Shown here in pieces: positions 1-10,310 of a stretch of DNA of 64,000 nucleotides. Source of the DNA: Flectonema sp. DT1601 (Eukaryota > Euglenozoa > Diplonemea > Diplonemida > Diplonemidae); contig OZ025844.1 in assembly GCA_964019425.1 (NCBI GenBank), positions 558,001-622,000 on the forward strand, in the 5' to 3' direction. A program made the translations under genes and the position numbers. The notes under the pieces are model-generated. The model was not told the origin of the DNA. It ran no database searches and worked only from the letters and a program-made list of their open reading frames with translations. Within the stretch, counting starts at the first letter, position 1. Each line of letters opens with the position of its first letter.

Positions 1-191
1 ACCTGATTTTAACACAAAAAAAAAAAAAAAAAAAGTCAGAAAGCTTCCGACTCTATATAAGGTACGTAAAGCACTTTTTTTCTTTTTTTCTTTTTTTTCT
101 GCATACCATCGAAGTTGGGAACTCATAGTTAGCACATGGCAACTACGAAGATAAGATGCTTTATTTCAACAAAAGCAATCATGAAGGGAAG

Positions 192-223
<32 letters not shown>

Positions 224-259
224 TTCTTTTTCCCCAGTCTTTTCAAAATAACAACAAAT

Positions 260-2017
260 ATGCCAGAAAAACTTCAGATAACGTTAGTGATTAAATCACT
301 ATCTGGTGATGGTCTTCGACAGGTTTCAACAAAACACCCTGATAGAGAGTATTGTGTTAAATGGAAGAGAGGAAGTCGAGTTGAAAATCGAGGGAAGACG
401 AAGTACAGAAAGATATCCACATCAGGAACTCGATCATTAATTGAGTGGGAAGAACAAACAAAAGTATTTACAGCTAATACAAAAGGACAAAAATTAATGA
501 AAGTCGGTATCGAAAGAGGCGGATCACAAACTGGAATCTTATCAAGTAATAATCTTGTCGCGGAATGCGTCATCGATCTCAGTGAATACATTTTTTTAAA
601 CGAGACGAGAGAATATGCTTTTCCAATTCAACTGTCTAATCATCATTGCAAAATGATGTTCTCTTTCTGCGCTGAAATCATACCCTGTAGCACTGTTGGT
701 AGTTGCACTTCATTGGACTCGTTACTTTTATCTGAATTATGTTCGACTGCTGATACCCAGGACGGAATACTATCACCTCGTACTCTTTTACAACAGCATG
801 ATGAATCAGTGTCGAAGGTTGTCGGTGTTGGTAAGAAAAGCATTTTTCATATTCATATTAAAAAATTAGTTGGATTGCCGTGTGTGAATTCTCTTAGCAA
901 TAAACGTCTACGGGTAGTGTCGAATGGAACTGATTTTCAAACATCATTTAAAGAACCCCGACCTGAAGTCTCTTTTAATAAGAAATCATCCTCATTGACG
1001 TGTAGATGGGGAGATACAAAAAAACTATCCGCAAATATAAATTCAACGAAATTAAAAGTTTCGTTTTCGATTGAGGATGACGAAGCTAATAAGTTGGGAT
1101 CGATCAGTATTGACATATTGAAATATGTTAAAAAACCACTAATTACCACCACAAGTAAACCTGCTAAGCAGATCGTATCGGACTATGCTTTTCCTGTTGT
1201 GGTGTTGGGTGAGACTTGTAAAATTCAAATGTCGTTTGAAGAATACGAACCGCTCATTATTCAAACTAATACCGGTGTTTTAGAATATAACAGTGGTAGC
1301 CTACTTAGTCAACTCAATCACATTGAAAAAGAAACAAATATATCGACTGTTGGAGTTCTTATCCCAAGACTCGGATCAGCTCTGGTCACAAACACTCAAT
1401 TGACTCTTTCGGAGGTCGGTTTGCAGACAAATGACGTTATAGCTCATGTTTACAGTAATCATCAGGATGGTACTCTTAGTAGGGAGTTTGAAGAATTTAA
1501 AAATAAAATGTCTGAGCAAGAAATTGTTCACAAGAAAGACATGTCTTGTTTACAGATGGAATGTAATGTTGAAAAATCAAACTTGGAATCTGAGTACAAA
1601 CAAAAAATTTTAAACTTACAAATGCAGCTTGATTCGAAGAGTCGTCAGTTTACTGATTTAACAAAGAGATCGGAAACCGATCAGGTCCTTAAAAAAGAAT
1701 CATCAAAGAGAGTGCAAGAGCTTGAGAGAGCATTGCAGGCGAAGTCTAGTTTAGTGTCACAGCTTTTATCTGAAGTAACTGAGTTAAAATTATCATCGAA
1801 GATGATCGTGAATTCACAACCAAGAGTAGCATCACAACCAACACCTGATGACACGAGTAGCATCACATCTCCAACAGCAGATCAAGTTAATAAAACTCAA
1901 TGGATCGAAGCTGATGTTTGGGAAGACGACGACGATTCATCGCTCGACAGTTTTCCACCAACTTCAATAACCTCAGGAACTCCTTGGGCTGTTCCTCGTA
2001 CCAGAGTTGCTGGTTAA
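260..2017 (+). CDS. C2-like and coiled-coil protein, function unknown
   Basis: A 585-residue intronless protein. Residues 1-135 look like an N-terminal C2-type beta sandwich of the EEIG1/EHBP1 'NT-C2' kind: alternating beta strands opening PEKLQITLVIKSLSGDGL and a TKVFTANTKG strand. Residues 195-335 look like a second copy of a similar fold. Residues 410-520 are a coiled coil rich in E, K, Q and L. The C-terminal 60 residues are acidic and S/T-rich. Such proteins usually bind membranes or act as trafficking or cytoskeletal adaptors, but the family assignment is inference from pattern only. A T/C-rich acceptor with AG at 236-237 lies 22 bases before the first ATG, which supports this start. 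The stop is TAA. Confidence 0.8.
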   Translation: MPEKLQITLVIKSLSGDGLRQVSTKHPDREYCVKWKRGSRVENRGKTKYRKISTSGTRSLIEWEEQTKVFTANTKGQKLMKVGIERGGSQTGILSSNNLVAECVIDLSEYIFLNETREYAFPIQLSNHHCKMMFSFCAEIIPCSTVGSCTSLDSLLLSELCSTADTQDGILSPRTLLQQHDESVSKVVGVGKKSIFHIHIKKLVGLPCVNSLSNKRLRVVSNGTDFQTSFKEPRPEVSFNKKSSSLTCRWGDTKKLSANINSTKLKVSFSIEDDEANKLGSISIDILKYVKKPLITTTSKPAKQIVSDYAFPVVVLGETCKIQMSFEEYEPLIIQTNTGVLEYNSGSLLSQLNHIEKETNISTVGVLIPRLGSALVTNTQLTLSEVGLQTNDVIAHVYSNHQDGTLSREFEEFKNKMSEQEIVHKKDMSCLQMECNVEKSNLESEYKQKILNLQMQLDSKSRQFTDLTKRSETDQVLKKESSKRVQELERALQAKSSLVSQLLSEVTELKLSSKMIVNSQPRVASQPTPDDTSSITSPTADQVNKTQWIEADVWEDDDDSSLDSFPPTSITSGTPWAVPRTRVAG

Positions 2018-2425
2018 TAAATCTTTTTTTTTTTCTTTCTTCTAATTATTTACACAGTTTTTCTTCTCTCCGTTTATTTTGTTTATTTTTTTTTTTTTTT
2101 TTTCCTGTTCTCCCTTTCGGGTTCTCACGTAGAAACCTTATCCTGTTATGTGTTTAGCAAAGCATATCGTTGTCGCTACTAATTTCGTTTTTTAAGGGAA
2201 GGTATTTTCTAATTCGGTTTTTGCAGAGGATCTCACTCTTGGTTTTTAAAGTTCTTGTTTTTTATTTTTTTTTCTTCAAAAAAAACAGGTTTACTTTTGT
2301 GTCAAAAAAAAAAAAAAAATAATTCTGATAGTAGTAAAACAGGTTAAATAGTGAAAATCTTCTTTTTTTTCGTTTTTAAAATAATTCCCTTCACAGAAAA
2401 CAAACGGGTAAAACAAAGCAAAAAA

Positions 2426-2675
2426 ATGAATAACACTTCATTACCTCTTCAAAGAAGGCAATCGCTAATTAGAATGTGGGACGTATTTCTTTCAGAAGCA
2501 TCCATCACTCAGGATGAAGCCTGTTCTATGACTGACATAGAGTTTGGAGAAATTCTAGAGAGTCACATACAAGAAGCACAAATGAGAGGCAAATTCATTG
2601 AAATGAGACAAGGATTAGCACACGTTGCTGATTCAGAAGTATGTTACTAGTACTTTAGTAGTAATAGACTGTGGG

Positions 2676-2708
<33 letters not shown>

Positions 2709-2766
2709 GATCCTTCGACACAGCATAAATATTGAAGACAACTTCTCACCACAGCAGGTTTACTAG
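2426..2766 (+). CDS. Small spliced protein, unknown function
   Basis: Exon 1 (2426-2638) codes 71 residues in phase 0 and meets a GTATGT donor at 2639. The intron ends with a long A run and TACAG at 2709. Exon 2 (2710-2766) adds ILRHSINIEDNFSPQQVY and a TAG stop, giving about 89 residues. The sequence is polar and probably helical (RMWDVFLSEASITQDEACSM, then EFGEILESHIQEAQMRGKF). I recognise no domain, signal peptide or membrane segment. An acceptor AG lies at 2341-2342, 83 bases upstream. In-frame sequence without ATG runs further upstream, so the ATG at 2426 is chosen as the first in-frame Met. Without RNA data a third exon after GTTTAC cannot be excluded. Confidence 0.6.
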
Positions 2767-3109
2767 TGGCGGTGTTGGTAGTTTTTTTTTTTTTTTTTTT
2801 TTTTGTTGGTTTTTTTTTTTCATCCAGTGAGTTTATTCCCCTTTTCCTATTTTTTTTTTCCCACCCTGTTCTCCTTTTAATTTTCTTTTTTTCCCCCTCT
2901 CTGATATCACTGATTAGTCAACCCGAACAATGGGAAAAAAAAATAAAATAAAAAAAGGAAAGAAAAAAAAAAGAAAAAAATGCTTATGTAGCGGTCACCT
3001 GGTCGTACCCCAAGTTGTTTGTTTTGTAAATCTTTGTTTCTTTTTTTTGAGAAAAAGTGAGCTCGTGCTTATAAGCTAAAAGGTATCCCTTTCAAAAAAA
3101 AAAAAGAAT

Positions 3110-3140
<31 letters not shown>

Positions 3141-3298
3141 AAAAAAAAAGTAAATCTGTGGAAGTACTCTATCGCTATCGCCAGAATATATTAAAGATGT
3201 GGTGGGTGCTCGAAGCAATCTCTTTTTTCACAATTAGTTTAGTAAAAAAAGAATTGGTAAACTTCACTTTTTACTTTCTTACTCACACTTTTGTTTTG

Positions 3299-3938
3299 TT
3301 TGTGCGCAATCGGATCCTTTATAAAATAGCCCATGGCTGTGTGACTCAGCACTCCATGTGCTGGTGTCGTGGTACGGAAGGAAGACTCACATTGGAGACA
3401 CGTATATCCACGTAGCTTCAGGAAGACTCGCATTGGAGACACGTATATCCACGTAGCTTCAGTCTTCACTGATTTTACTTTCGATCTACAAGCAGCAACG
3501 TCTGCTTCCAGCGGAGCGTTTCTCGACTCCGTAATCTCAGCGTGTCCAATCGCGTTCAACGTGTGTTGAAATGTAACGACGGCATCCGCCGAGAAACCTC
3601 TCCGATCCAGCCTTAGTGTTACCATCGGATGCAACAAATCTCTTACGTTGCTACTGCGGTACGCTACGGACAATAACGCCTGGAGAGCCTCGTGTGTTGA
3701 GTCCTTGAGGGCGTGTCCAGCGCTCGTTCTAGGAACGGGCTATAACGGGTGTTTAGCTTCTGAGACATAACTTCCAAGGTCAGGCAGGGCTAATCAACGT
3801 GAGACTCGTCACGGTTTGTGAGTACATCTTCGATATGGTCACACCTGTGGCCACTCACTTGCAGAGATTGTGTTCCGCTCGGTTCACAATGATATTCGTA
3901 GCAGTCATTTTGTTTATATAATTGTTATTTGTGCGCAA
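3299..3938 (-). mobile_element. GC-rich insert flanked by 11-base direct repeats; probable decayed retroposon fragment
   Basis: The 11-mer TTTGTGCGCAA occurs at 3299-3309 and 3928-3938 and brackets about 620 bases clearly richer in GC than the spacer around it, as a target-site duplication would. On the minus strand an open frame from about 3740 to 3240 reads like real protein (for example DLLHPMVTLRLDRRGFSAD). It ends with a C-x2-C...H-x4-H pattern (YTCLQCESSFRTTTPAHG, then VLSH) like the small zinc fingers of non-LTR retrotransposon proteins. A 41-base tandem duplication (3380-3461) lies inside the finger and disrupts its frame. The family is inference; no reverse transcriptase is seen here. 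Confidence 0.4.
3380..3461. repeat. Tandem duplication, 2 x 41 bases
   Basis: Two adjacent copies (3380-3420 and 3421-3461) begin GGAAGACTC and end CACGTAGCTTCA, with one mismatch. Because 41 is not a multiple of 3 it shifts the minus-strand frame that crosses it, so it probably arose after the insert lost function. Confidence 0.9.
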
Positions 3939-4312
3939 CCGAAACAAAATCCTAATAAAGGAATAGGTTAGTTATGCTGCCCACAATTCGTTTTCTACCG
4001 AATAATGGGTTTGTAGGTACAAAAAGAAAGACTAAAGTATACAATATAAACCATCGTTCTAATTTTTAAGGATTGTTACTTCGTATCTGAGAGATATATT
4101 GACTATTGGTAACTATCCAATGTGTCTTATTTTCCTCTTTTTTTTACCTCCTCACTGTTCATGTTGTTACATTGTCGTTTACGAGAAGCAAGCGGTGTTT
4201 GATTGTATGTCGACCTGCCATGGTTTTCCACTATTTTTTTTGCTTATGGACATATGGAAAGCGTAGCACTTCTTTGTTTTCTTTTTTTTCCTCTCTTCCG
4301 TTTCCTATTATT

Positions 4313-4332
4313 CCCCCCCCCCCCCCCCCCCC
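4313..4332 (+). repeat. Homopolymer of 20 C
   Basis: An uninterrupted run of 20 C. It stands out because nearly all long runs in this window are A or T. Its length may be unreliable in sequencing. Confidence 0.9.
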
Positions 4333-5973
4333 GACCGACTAGACCATTAGTGATGAAGATAAGAGGAGAGGAGTTATATTTAAAGAATGTCAGAGTAGTG
4401 TTCACCTTCTAGCATGTATCGCTTCTCGCTGTTGATCTGTACATAGCTCATTGAGCAATACCTTGCCCTCCTTCCATCCCCTCTTGCAATTTTAATTCTT
4501 ACGCTCAGTACCGGGTGCCTTTTCAGGCTAAACCAACCACCCTTGGCGTTTATATATTTTTATTTTTATTTATTTGTTCCCTTTAACATGCTCTGTGTTG
4601 AATCCCGGTAAGTGTTTTTTTATTATTATTATTTTTTTTATTTTCTTATTATTTTGTTAACCCTGTCCCCGTTTTTCTTGTTCACTAATTATAGGAAAAA
4701 AATACGTATTCGGGAAGGACGCAACATACAAGAATAACAGGCTTTATGATGTTCTAAAGGTATTTTCTAGCTAATGTGGCACATAAAATAGATCAATATT
4801 GTTTTTCACTGATGGGTCTTTGAGGATATTTAAAGGAGAGATAAATTCTCGTTGGATTGTTTTCTTTTTCCCTCTTTTTTTTGTTGTCCCTTGTAGGCCT
4901 ATTGTGTATGTACTAAAACAAATGCCAATCACGCACTTTTCCCCTCTAATTTTTTTTTCTTCCATTTTTTTTTTTCTCACTGGACCAGTTTTGATGATTC
5001 TTTTTTTTTATTTTTTTATATTTTTATTTTTTTGAACACCTTTCATAATGAGGAAGAGAGACTGTTTGCGACACATGCGAATCAATTTCTATTTCTCACA
5101 GTCTGACCAAATTTTATTTTTCTCTCTTTCGCTCCCTGGACGCAGAAGAGGAGTATAGGGACGTGAGTATTATCATTCGCCTAATGTCTGTGTTGATGTT
5201 ATCACTTGAAAGGTACCGTGGTGATTTTGACAAAAGTCCTTCCCTTTGTCTGTGCGTTGCTTGGTTCGACGCGAATGTCAATTCGCACATTTTTTTTTTT
5301 TTTTTTTTTTTTGAAAATTTTTATTATTCATTTTTTTTTCTTCTTCTTCTTCTCTCTCCATTAGCTTTCTGTTTCAAGGGAATAAAAAAAAAAAAAAAAA
5401 AAAAAAAAATAAGAATGGATACCAGAACCCAGTAGCAGCAGTTCGAGTGTGTTTTTCACCCTCTTTTCTCTCCACCCTGTTCTGCCGTAGAAACACAGAT
5501 TGGGTCTACTTGTTGCTGCTGATGCCCTTTTTCAAAAAATGCTATTGCGATCCATCGCATTGTCATTGAATAATCTCACGTAAAGGTTTAAGTATCAAGA
5601 CAACTCAACAAAACTTTTCAATCGAAAAACTTTTTTTTAAATCTCTTTGACCGTAACTGAGTCAGAAAGGGCTTTTTTTTTTTTTTTTTTTTTTAAATTA
5701 TTTTCAGATGTTCTTTAATATCTCAATAGGACTGATGTCTGGTGATGTAGGTAGGCATCCCGAAGAACAATAAGCAAAAAAGTTTTAATTACGGTGTTTT
5801 CTGTTTTTAGTTGTTTCGTTTGTATCGACGAGTAGGACAACAATGGCTCTCGTTGGTTGACGGGTTGTTTTTTTTTCTCTGGTTGTGTTTATTACATTTT
5901 TTTTTTTCTCCCTTTATTTGAGAAAAATGGAATTTAAAAAAAAACAAAAAAAAGGAATGGCTGCAGCTTCGTG

Positions 5974-6205
5974 GGCGTCATAGTGCAGTGGATGGGATGC
6001 CCTTGCACCCCATCCACCCCCCCACCCCAATCGGCCAATCCGTCATCACAACCTTTAGTCACTGTATCTCAGAACTAATGTTAAATTATCGTTATGTTGT
6101 TTATGATACAATACATTTGTATTTTACGTACAAACTCGAACAGTTCACCCCCCACCTCTATCGGCCTCGGTTCGAACCCCGCTGTAAGCACCGCGACTTA
6201 CAGCG
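5974..6205 (+). repeat. tRNA-like (SINE-like) sequence split by about 110 bases between direct repeats
   Basis: TAGTGCAGTGG (5981-5991) fits the Pol III A box (TRGYNNANNNG) exactly, and GGTTCGAACCC (6169-6179) fits the B box exactly. They are too far apart for a plain tRNA. A near-identical C-rich block ending ATCGGCC is found at 6015-6036 and again at 6146-6166, so the roughly 110 bases between look inserted with a duplicated target. GTGGATGGG and CCCATCCAC form a hairpin just after the A box. CGCTGTAAG and CTTACAGCG form a 9-bp hairpin (6180-6205) just after the B box. It is read as a tRNA-derived repeat, not a working tRNA. Confidence 0.45.
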
Positions 6206-6512
6206 TAATCAGTTTCCGTGTCGCATCCCCCATTGTCTCAAAAAAAGTGAACGGTCACCCAGTAAGGCGCCAATGCAATTATAGTAGTAACAAAAAGAAG
6301 GAGAAACACAGTAGTGAAACACTCAAGGAAAAAAAAAAAAAAAAAAAAAAAGTTATTTACACTCCCTTCCGTTCTTACCTACCTTCGGGCTATTACCCTC
6401 CAGGGCCCTCATCTCACAGTGGGTTTATCGTTTGAATACCGGTAATCGTTTTTTTTCCGCTTCTACAGGATGCTGGTATAGAGTTAATTTGGTAAAATAA
6501 AAAATAATAAAA

Positions 6513-8096
6513 ATGGTGGGTGGTACAGATGTCACTTTGCGACCACTTTCCAGATCTGGGATTGGCACGCCGTGTTTTATTGCACCACGGGGATTGGGTA
6601 GAAATGCACCTGCGAGAGTGAGAGCGAACCCTGGCAGTCGGCCTCACAGTAGATCAGCAAGTAGGCCACCAACAGCAGAAGAGTTCAGTAGAGCAAAAAG
6701 TTCTTTAGGAAGAGGTCCAAGTCCATTGTTGAATGATGATATTGATATGAGTTTCTTTTTTGAAGAACAATTTATTAAAGTTGGAACGACAAGTCGATCG
6801 ACACCAACACCATTCCCACGAGCAATGCCATCATCTCCTCCGAACACTTTGAGCCAAACAGGAAATAGATGTAGCTCTCCAACTCCTACTTCAGCAACTG
6901 GTGCAGTAGGACGACCCATTCATATTCCTTACAGACCTGATTTACGACTGCAGTTATCATCTTCTACAAGCCCTATACAAACAAAGCCTATGTCATTTAA
7001 GGATTATCAGTTTTTATCGGAAGCTTGTCAACGTGCTGGTAAAGCTCGTGTTGAGGGCCACGCTTATTATAAAATGGGTGAATCGTTGGCACAGAAGAGG
7101 TATGTTTTTTTTATTATTATTTTTATTTTTTTTTGAGAATGAAGGGAAAAAATAAATTACGCAAAAAAAATTTTTTTTTTGTGTTTTTTTTTCGATAAAA
7201 TTAACACACAGAGAATCTTTACAAAGAGCAATACCGTATTTCACAAAGTATTTAAGTATATGCAGACGGCTTAATGACTTACAGGTATGATGATTTCTTT
7301 CTTTCTTCGAAACTCCTTTCTTCGTCACTTAGAAAATTAGTATAAATTCTCTCCTTCTTCTGACTCTGATCGTTGTCTCGACATACAGTTTAAGATAAAG
7401 CCGGTTTTCTTTTAATTTTTTTTTATAAAATTTGTTCTTAACACTCAGCCGACCTTTAAAAAAAAAAAAAAAAAACAGGGAGAAGGAAAAGCTTTGAATT
7501 GCCTTGGAATAGTTTACCAAGAAATGGGAAGCGATGAAGACTTAGAAAAAGCACTTGAATACCACCAACAGCACAGTGACATTGCTGATGCTGCAGGTGT
7601 TTTTATTGCAAATACCAACCTTGGATTGATTAGGGGAGTTAAGGGTGATCTGTCAAGAAGTATAGAACATCACAAACAGGCATTACAATTTGCTGTTAGA
7701 GCCCAAGATAAACAAGCTGAGGCGTTAGCTCTCGCAAACCTTTCCTTGATTGGTCGTTCTCAAGGAGACTTTACGACAGCTAAAGTTTGTGTTGAACGGA
7801 ATTTAGAATTATCGTCAGCTCTCAAAGACAGTGAAGCATCCACTGATGCATACGAACAACTTGGTATGCTTTCGGGAGACAAACAGGACTGGAATTCAGC
7901 TTCGGATTATTTACTTCAGGCGTTGGACCTCTCAGAAAAACAAGGAAGTCGAGTCAAGTCGAACAACATTAGATGTAAACTAGGATTTGTTAATGGCACC
8001 ATGCGAATGGAAGAACACTTTAGAAATATTGCAAAACTGATGGGTGCTAAGAATGAAAAACGTAAACAGAGAGATCCTTCACAAACATCACCCTAA
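6513..8096 (+). CDS. TPR-repeat protein, possibly ciliary (TTC29-like)
   Basis: Three exons: 6513-7099, 7212-7284 and 7479-8096, joined by GTATGT...ACACAG and GTATGA...ACAG introns. They read without a break into about 425 residues. The 73-base middle exon supplies part of the first TPR helix pair (AIPYFTKYLSICRRLNDL), and exon 3 goes on with GEGKALNCLGIVYQ. Residues 1-150 are S/P/T/R-rich and disordered. About 160-390 holds some five tetratricopeptide repeats with the usual A/G/Y/L spacing (AEALALANLSLIGRSQGDF; STDAYEQLGMLSGDKQDW). Single-file TPR proteins of this form include TTC29-type axonemal dynein factors. That match is from memory of the pattern and is not secure. An acceptor AG at 6467-6468 lies 44 bases before the ATG. 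Confidence 0.82.
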
Positions 8097-9123
8097 TGAA
8101 GGAATCCTCTATTCGCACACTTCTTGAAGAAAGAAGTAATTAGATACAACGCTCATACTGAACTCGTCAACTTAATTATATTTTTATTCTTTCTGCCTAT
8201 TTTAACAACTGAACAACTTAAAAAATAGCAAGTCTGTATTAGCTTAATTCATTGTCACTGGATTGATTTGATCAAAAAGGTGTTTATGTTTGGTTAAAGC
8301 TTTTTTTTTTTTTTTTCCTTTCTTGCGAAAGATAAATTTTTTTTTAGTTGTCCATCAGGGATCCCATCATGAGAAGGGATGTAAAGCATCAATATAATAT
8401 CTGTGGTTAGTTTTGCTTTGATTTTTAGTTTTTCTGTCTTGTTGCACACTTCATTGAATCTATCAATCGTGTGTACGTTCTGAAGTCACTGGTACCTCTA
8501 CTTAACCTACTGTAGAGGAGTAGCGTCAGAGGCATATCAACGGCTCGGTACAAGAGACCCTGACTGTGAAAATTTCATCACACTTCACCAAGCGTGTTAA
8601 ACTGCGTTAAAGCAACCAACTTCTTTCTTTATTTTATTTTTAGTTTTTTTCGTTATTTCTATTCCTGTTGTGGTTTGTTGATTTGTTTCATTAAAAAAAA
8701 ATAAAAAATAAAAATAAAAATAAATAAATAATGTATGCGTAGTAACTACGTTAGAATAACACCAAACAAAACAAAAAAAACAATAATAATAAAAAAATTG
8801 TTCTGTTGGTGAACGACAATAATATATTGTCATCTATTTATGTTTTCAGTCAGATTTCTCAACTAAGATCCTCAACGTGCTACTCGTGGTCTATAAATTT
8901 AGTAGCTTTCGCCAGCGGTGATTTTGAGAAACGGTGTTTGCTTTTGATTGGTCGATTATATCTGTAAAAGCATCGCTACCTTCGAAGAACAATGTTCTTT
9001 TTTTTTTTTTTTTTTTTTTTTGATCCTCTCATACAAGACGGAGATCCATTTTTTTAAAATTAGGTTTCTGAAAACATGAAATAAAAAAAAAAATTAAAAA
9101 AAAAAACCATTCATTCTACACAC
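8097..9123. other. Spacer with a short hairpin
   Basis: AT-rich, with A and T runs and no supportable gene. CCTCTAC (8495-8501) and GTAGAGG (8512-8518) can form a 7-bp hairpin in a less AT-rich patch of about 120 bases. Its meaning is unknown. Confidence 0.5.
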
Positions 9124-9141
9124 AGGTTTTTAATTAGTTAA

Positions 9142-9594
9142 ATGGTTTCACTTTACATAATCGTTTCGTACGTTATTTCATCATCTTGTACGCTAAACGG
9201 CGATTTGAAATATGGTGTTGATGCTTCAATAGGTGATCACATATGTTGTAATAATATAAAATACGCAGAGCCACGTGGATATGCTAACAAATTATTAAAT
9301 GATGTAGAGAGTGGTGTGGTGTTTTATGATTCTACTTGTGGGATTCCTCTTTTTAGAATTGATCGACCAATTGCTGATTGGAAACAAGAAATGAATGACC
9401 ATGGATGGCCTTCATTCAGACCTCATGAGGCGATATCATCCAATATCAAATTTGATGGTCCTCACGGAGAAATGAAATCGACTTGTGGAACACATTTAGG
9501 ACACAACATACCTGACAGACAAGGTGATCGTTATTGTATTAATCTAGTGTGTATAGCAGGTGAGCAGGTTGAAGACAATGAAGATTTTCTTTAA
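9142..9594 (+). CDS. Secreted methionine-R-sulfoxide reductase B-like protein
   Basis: A 150-residue protein. A signal peptide is likely at residues 1-18 (MVSLYIIVSYVISSSC). The rest follows the MsrB/SelR fold: CGIPLFR near 67, GWPSFRP near 87, CGTHLGHN near 114 and RYCINLVCIAG near 130. In MsrB enzymes the Cys of RYCIN attacks methionine-R-sulfoxide, and that Cys is present. Only one half of the usual paired CxxC zinc sites is clear, so zinc binding may be lost. The N-terminal CCNN...YAEPRGY block marks the protist/algal secreted subgroup known to me. An acceptor AG at 9124-9125 lies 16 bases before the ATG. The next gene follows after only 87 bases. Confidence 0.8.
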   Translation: MVSLYIIVSYVISSSCTLNGDLKYGVDASIGDHICCNNIKYAEPRGYANKLLNDVESGVVFYDSTCGIPLFRIDRPIADWKQEMNDHGWPSFRPHEAISSNIKFDGPHGEMKSTCGTHLGHNIPDRQGDRYCINLVCIAGEQVEDNEDFL

Positions 9595-9681
9595 AAGCAT
9601 ATGTGTTAAAAGACATATTTTATATTATTCAAAGTTGTTTCTAATTATTCATTTCAACCTTCTCACCAGATCATAAATTAA

Positions 9682-9888
9682 ATGTCAGCACCAGCTCTTG
9701 TTGCGACACCTCCGATCGTTGGAGCTGCGCCTGCTCCAGTTGCAGTACCGCAGGTAGCAACAGCACCAGTTAAAAGAGTCTTTCGTGATAAAAGTAATCA
9801 TTATTCCGCATCAAATGGAAAGTGGACCATCGGAGGACTGAGTAGAACAAATGTTATGAATTTAATTTCTCACAACGGAGTTGGGTGA
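9682..9888 (+). CDS. Small basic protein, 68 residues, unknown
   Basis: The first 30 residues are A/P/V-rich (MSAPALVATPPIVGAAPAPV) and look disordered. The rest is basic and polar (KRVFRDKSNHYSASNGKW), ending HNGVG before TGA. A clean T/C-rich acceptor (TTCTCACCAG, AG at 9668-9669) lies 12 bases before the ATG, and that is the main reason to believe the gene. A GTGAGA at the last codon could be a donor. Splicing to the AG at 10145-10146 would also give a stop at once, so the protein would be the same. I recognise no family. Confidence 0.5.
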   Translation: MSAPALVATPPIVGAAPAPVAVPQVATAPVKRVFRDKSNHYSASNGKWTIGGLSRTNVMNLISHNGVG

Positions 9889-10209
9889 GACAACTATTTG
9901 ATATCCGGCTTTACACTACCAGAACTTCATCAAGCATGCCTGACCTGTTCTTTATTTAAAAAAAAAAAAAAAAAAAAAAAGAGAACCGTGTGACAGGAGA
10001 CTGAAGGATGTTATTTCTTCGATTTATTTTCAAACCTGATGACTCAATCAATTTCAATTCGTTTCCTTATTTGGTTTTCTTATTGAACATCGAAACTAGT
10101 TTGTTACACTACACGCAACCGTCTCTTCACTGAAAATGTTACACAGGTGAAGGAAAAAAAAAAAAAGTGGAAAAAAAAAGGACGTTCGTAAAAATACTTG
10201 TTTTCACAG

Positions 10210-10242
<33 letters not shown>

Positions 10243-10291
10243 GTAAATAAACTTCAAAACAGTTAAATTAAAACTCATATATCCCGATTAG
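9889..10291. other. Spacer
   Basis: AT-rich, with A and T runs up to 30 bases. It ends in the acceptor for the next gene (CCCGATTAG, AG 10290-10291). No gene or structure seen. Confidence 0.6.
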
Positions 10292-10310
10292 TCCTCACTA
10301 CACTTAAATA

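Larger units (their letters stand above)
2767..6466. other. Long AT-rich spacer, about 3.7 kb
   Basis: No convincing gene is seen. Most open frames here are K- or F-rich readings of A and T runs. It holds a GC-rich insert (3310-3927), a run of 20 C at 4313-4332, and a tRNA-like split sequence (5974-6205), each listed separately. The T/C-rich acceptor for the next gene lies at its right edge (AG 6467-6468). Confidence 0.6.

Noticed and set aside
3369-3569. Short + strand frame across the tandem duplication
   Set aside because: It reads through the 41-base repeat twice in different frames. The minus strand is the more protein-like one.
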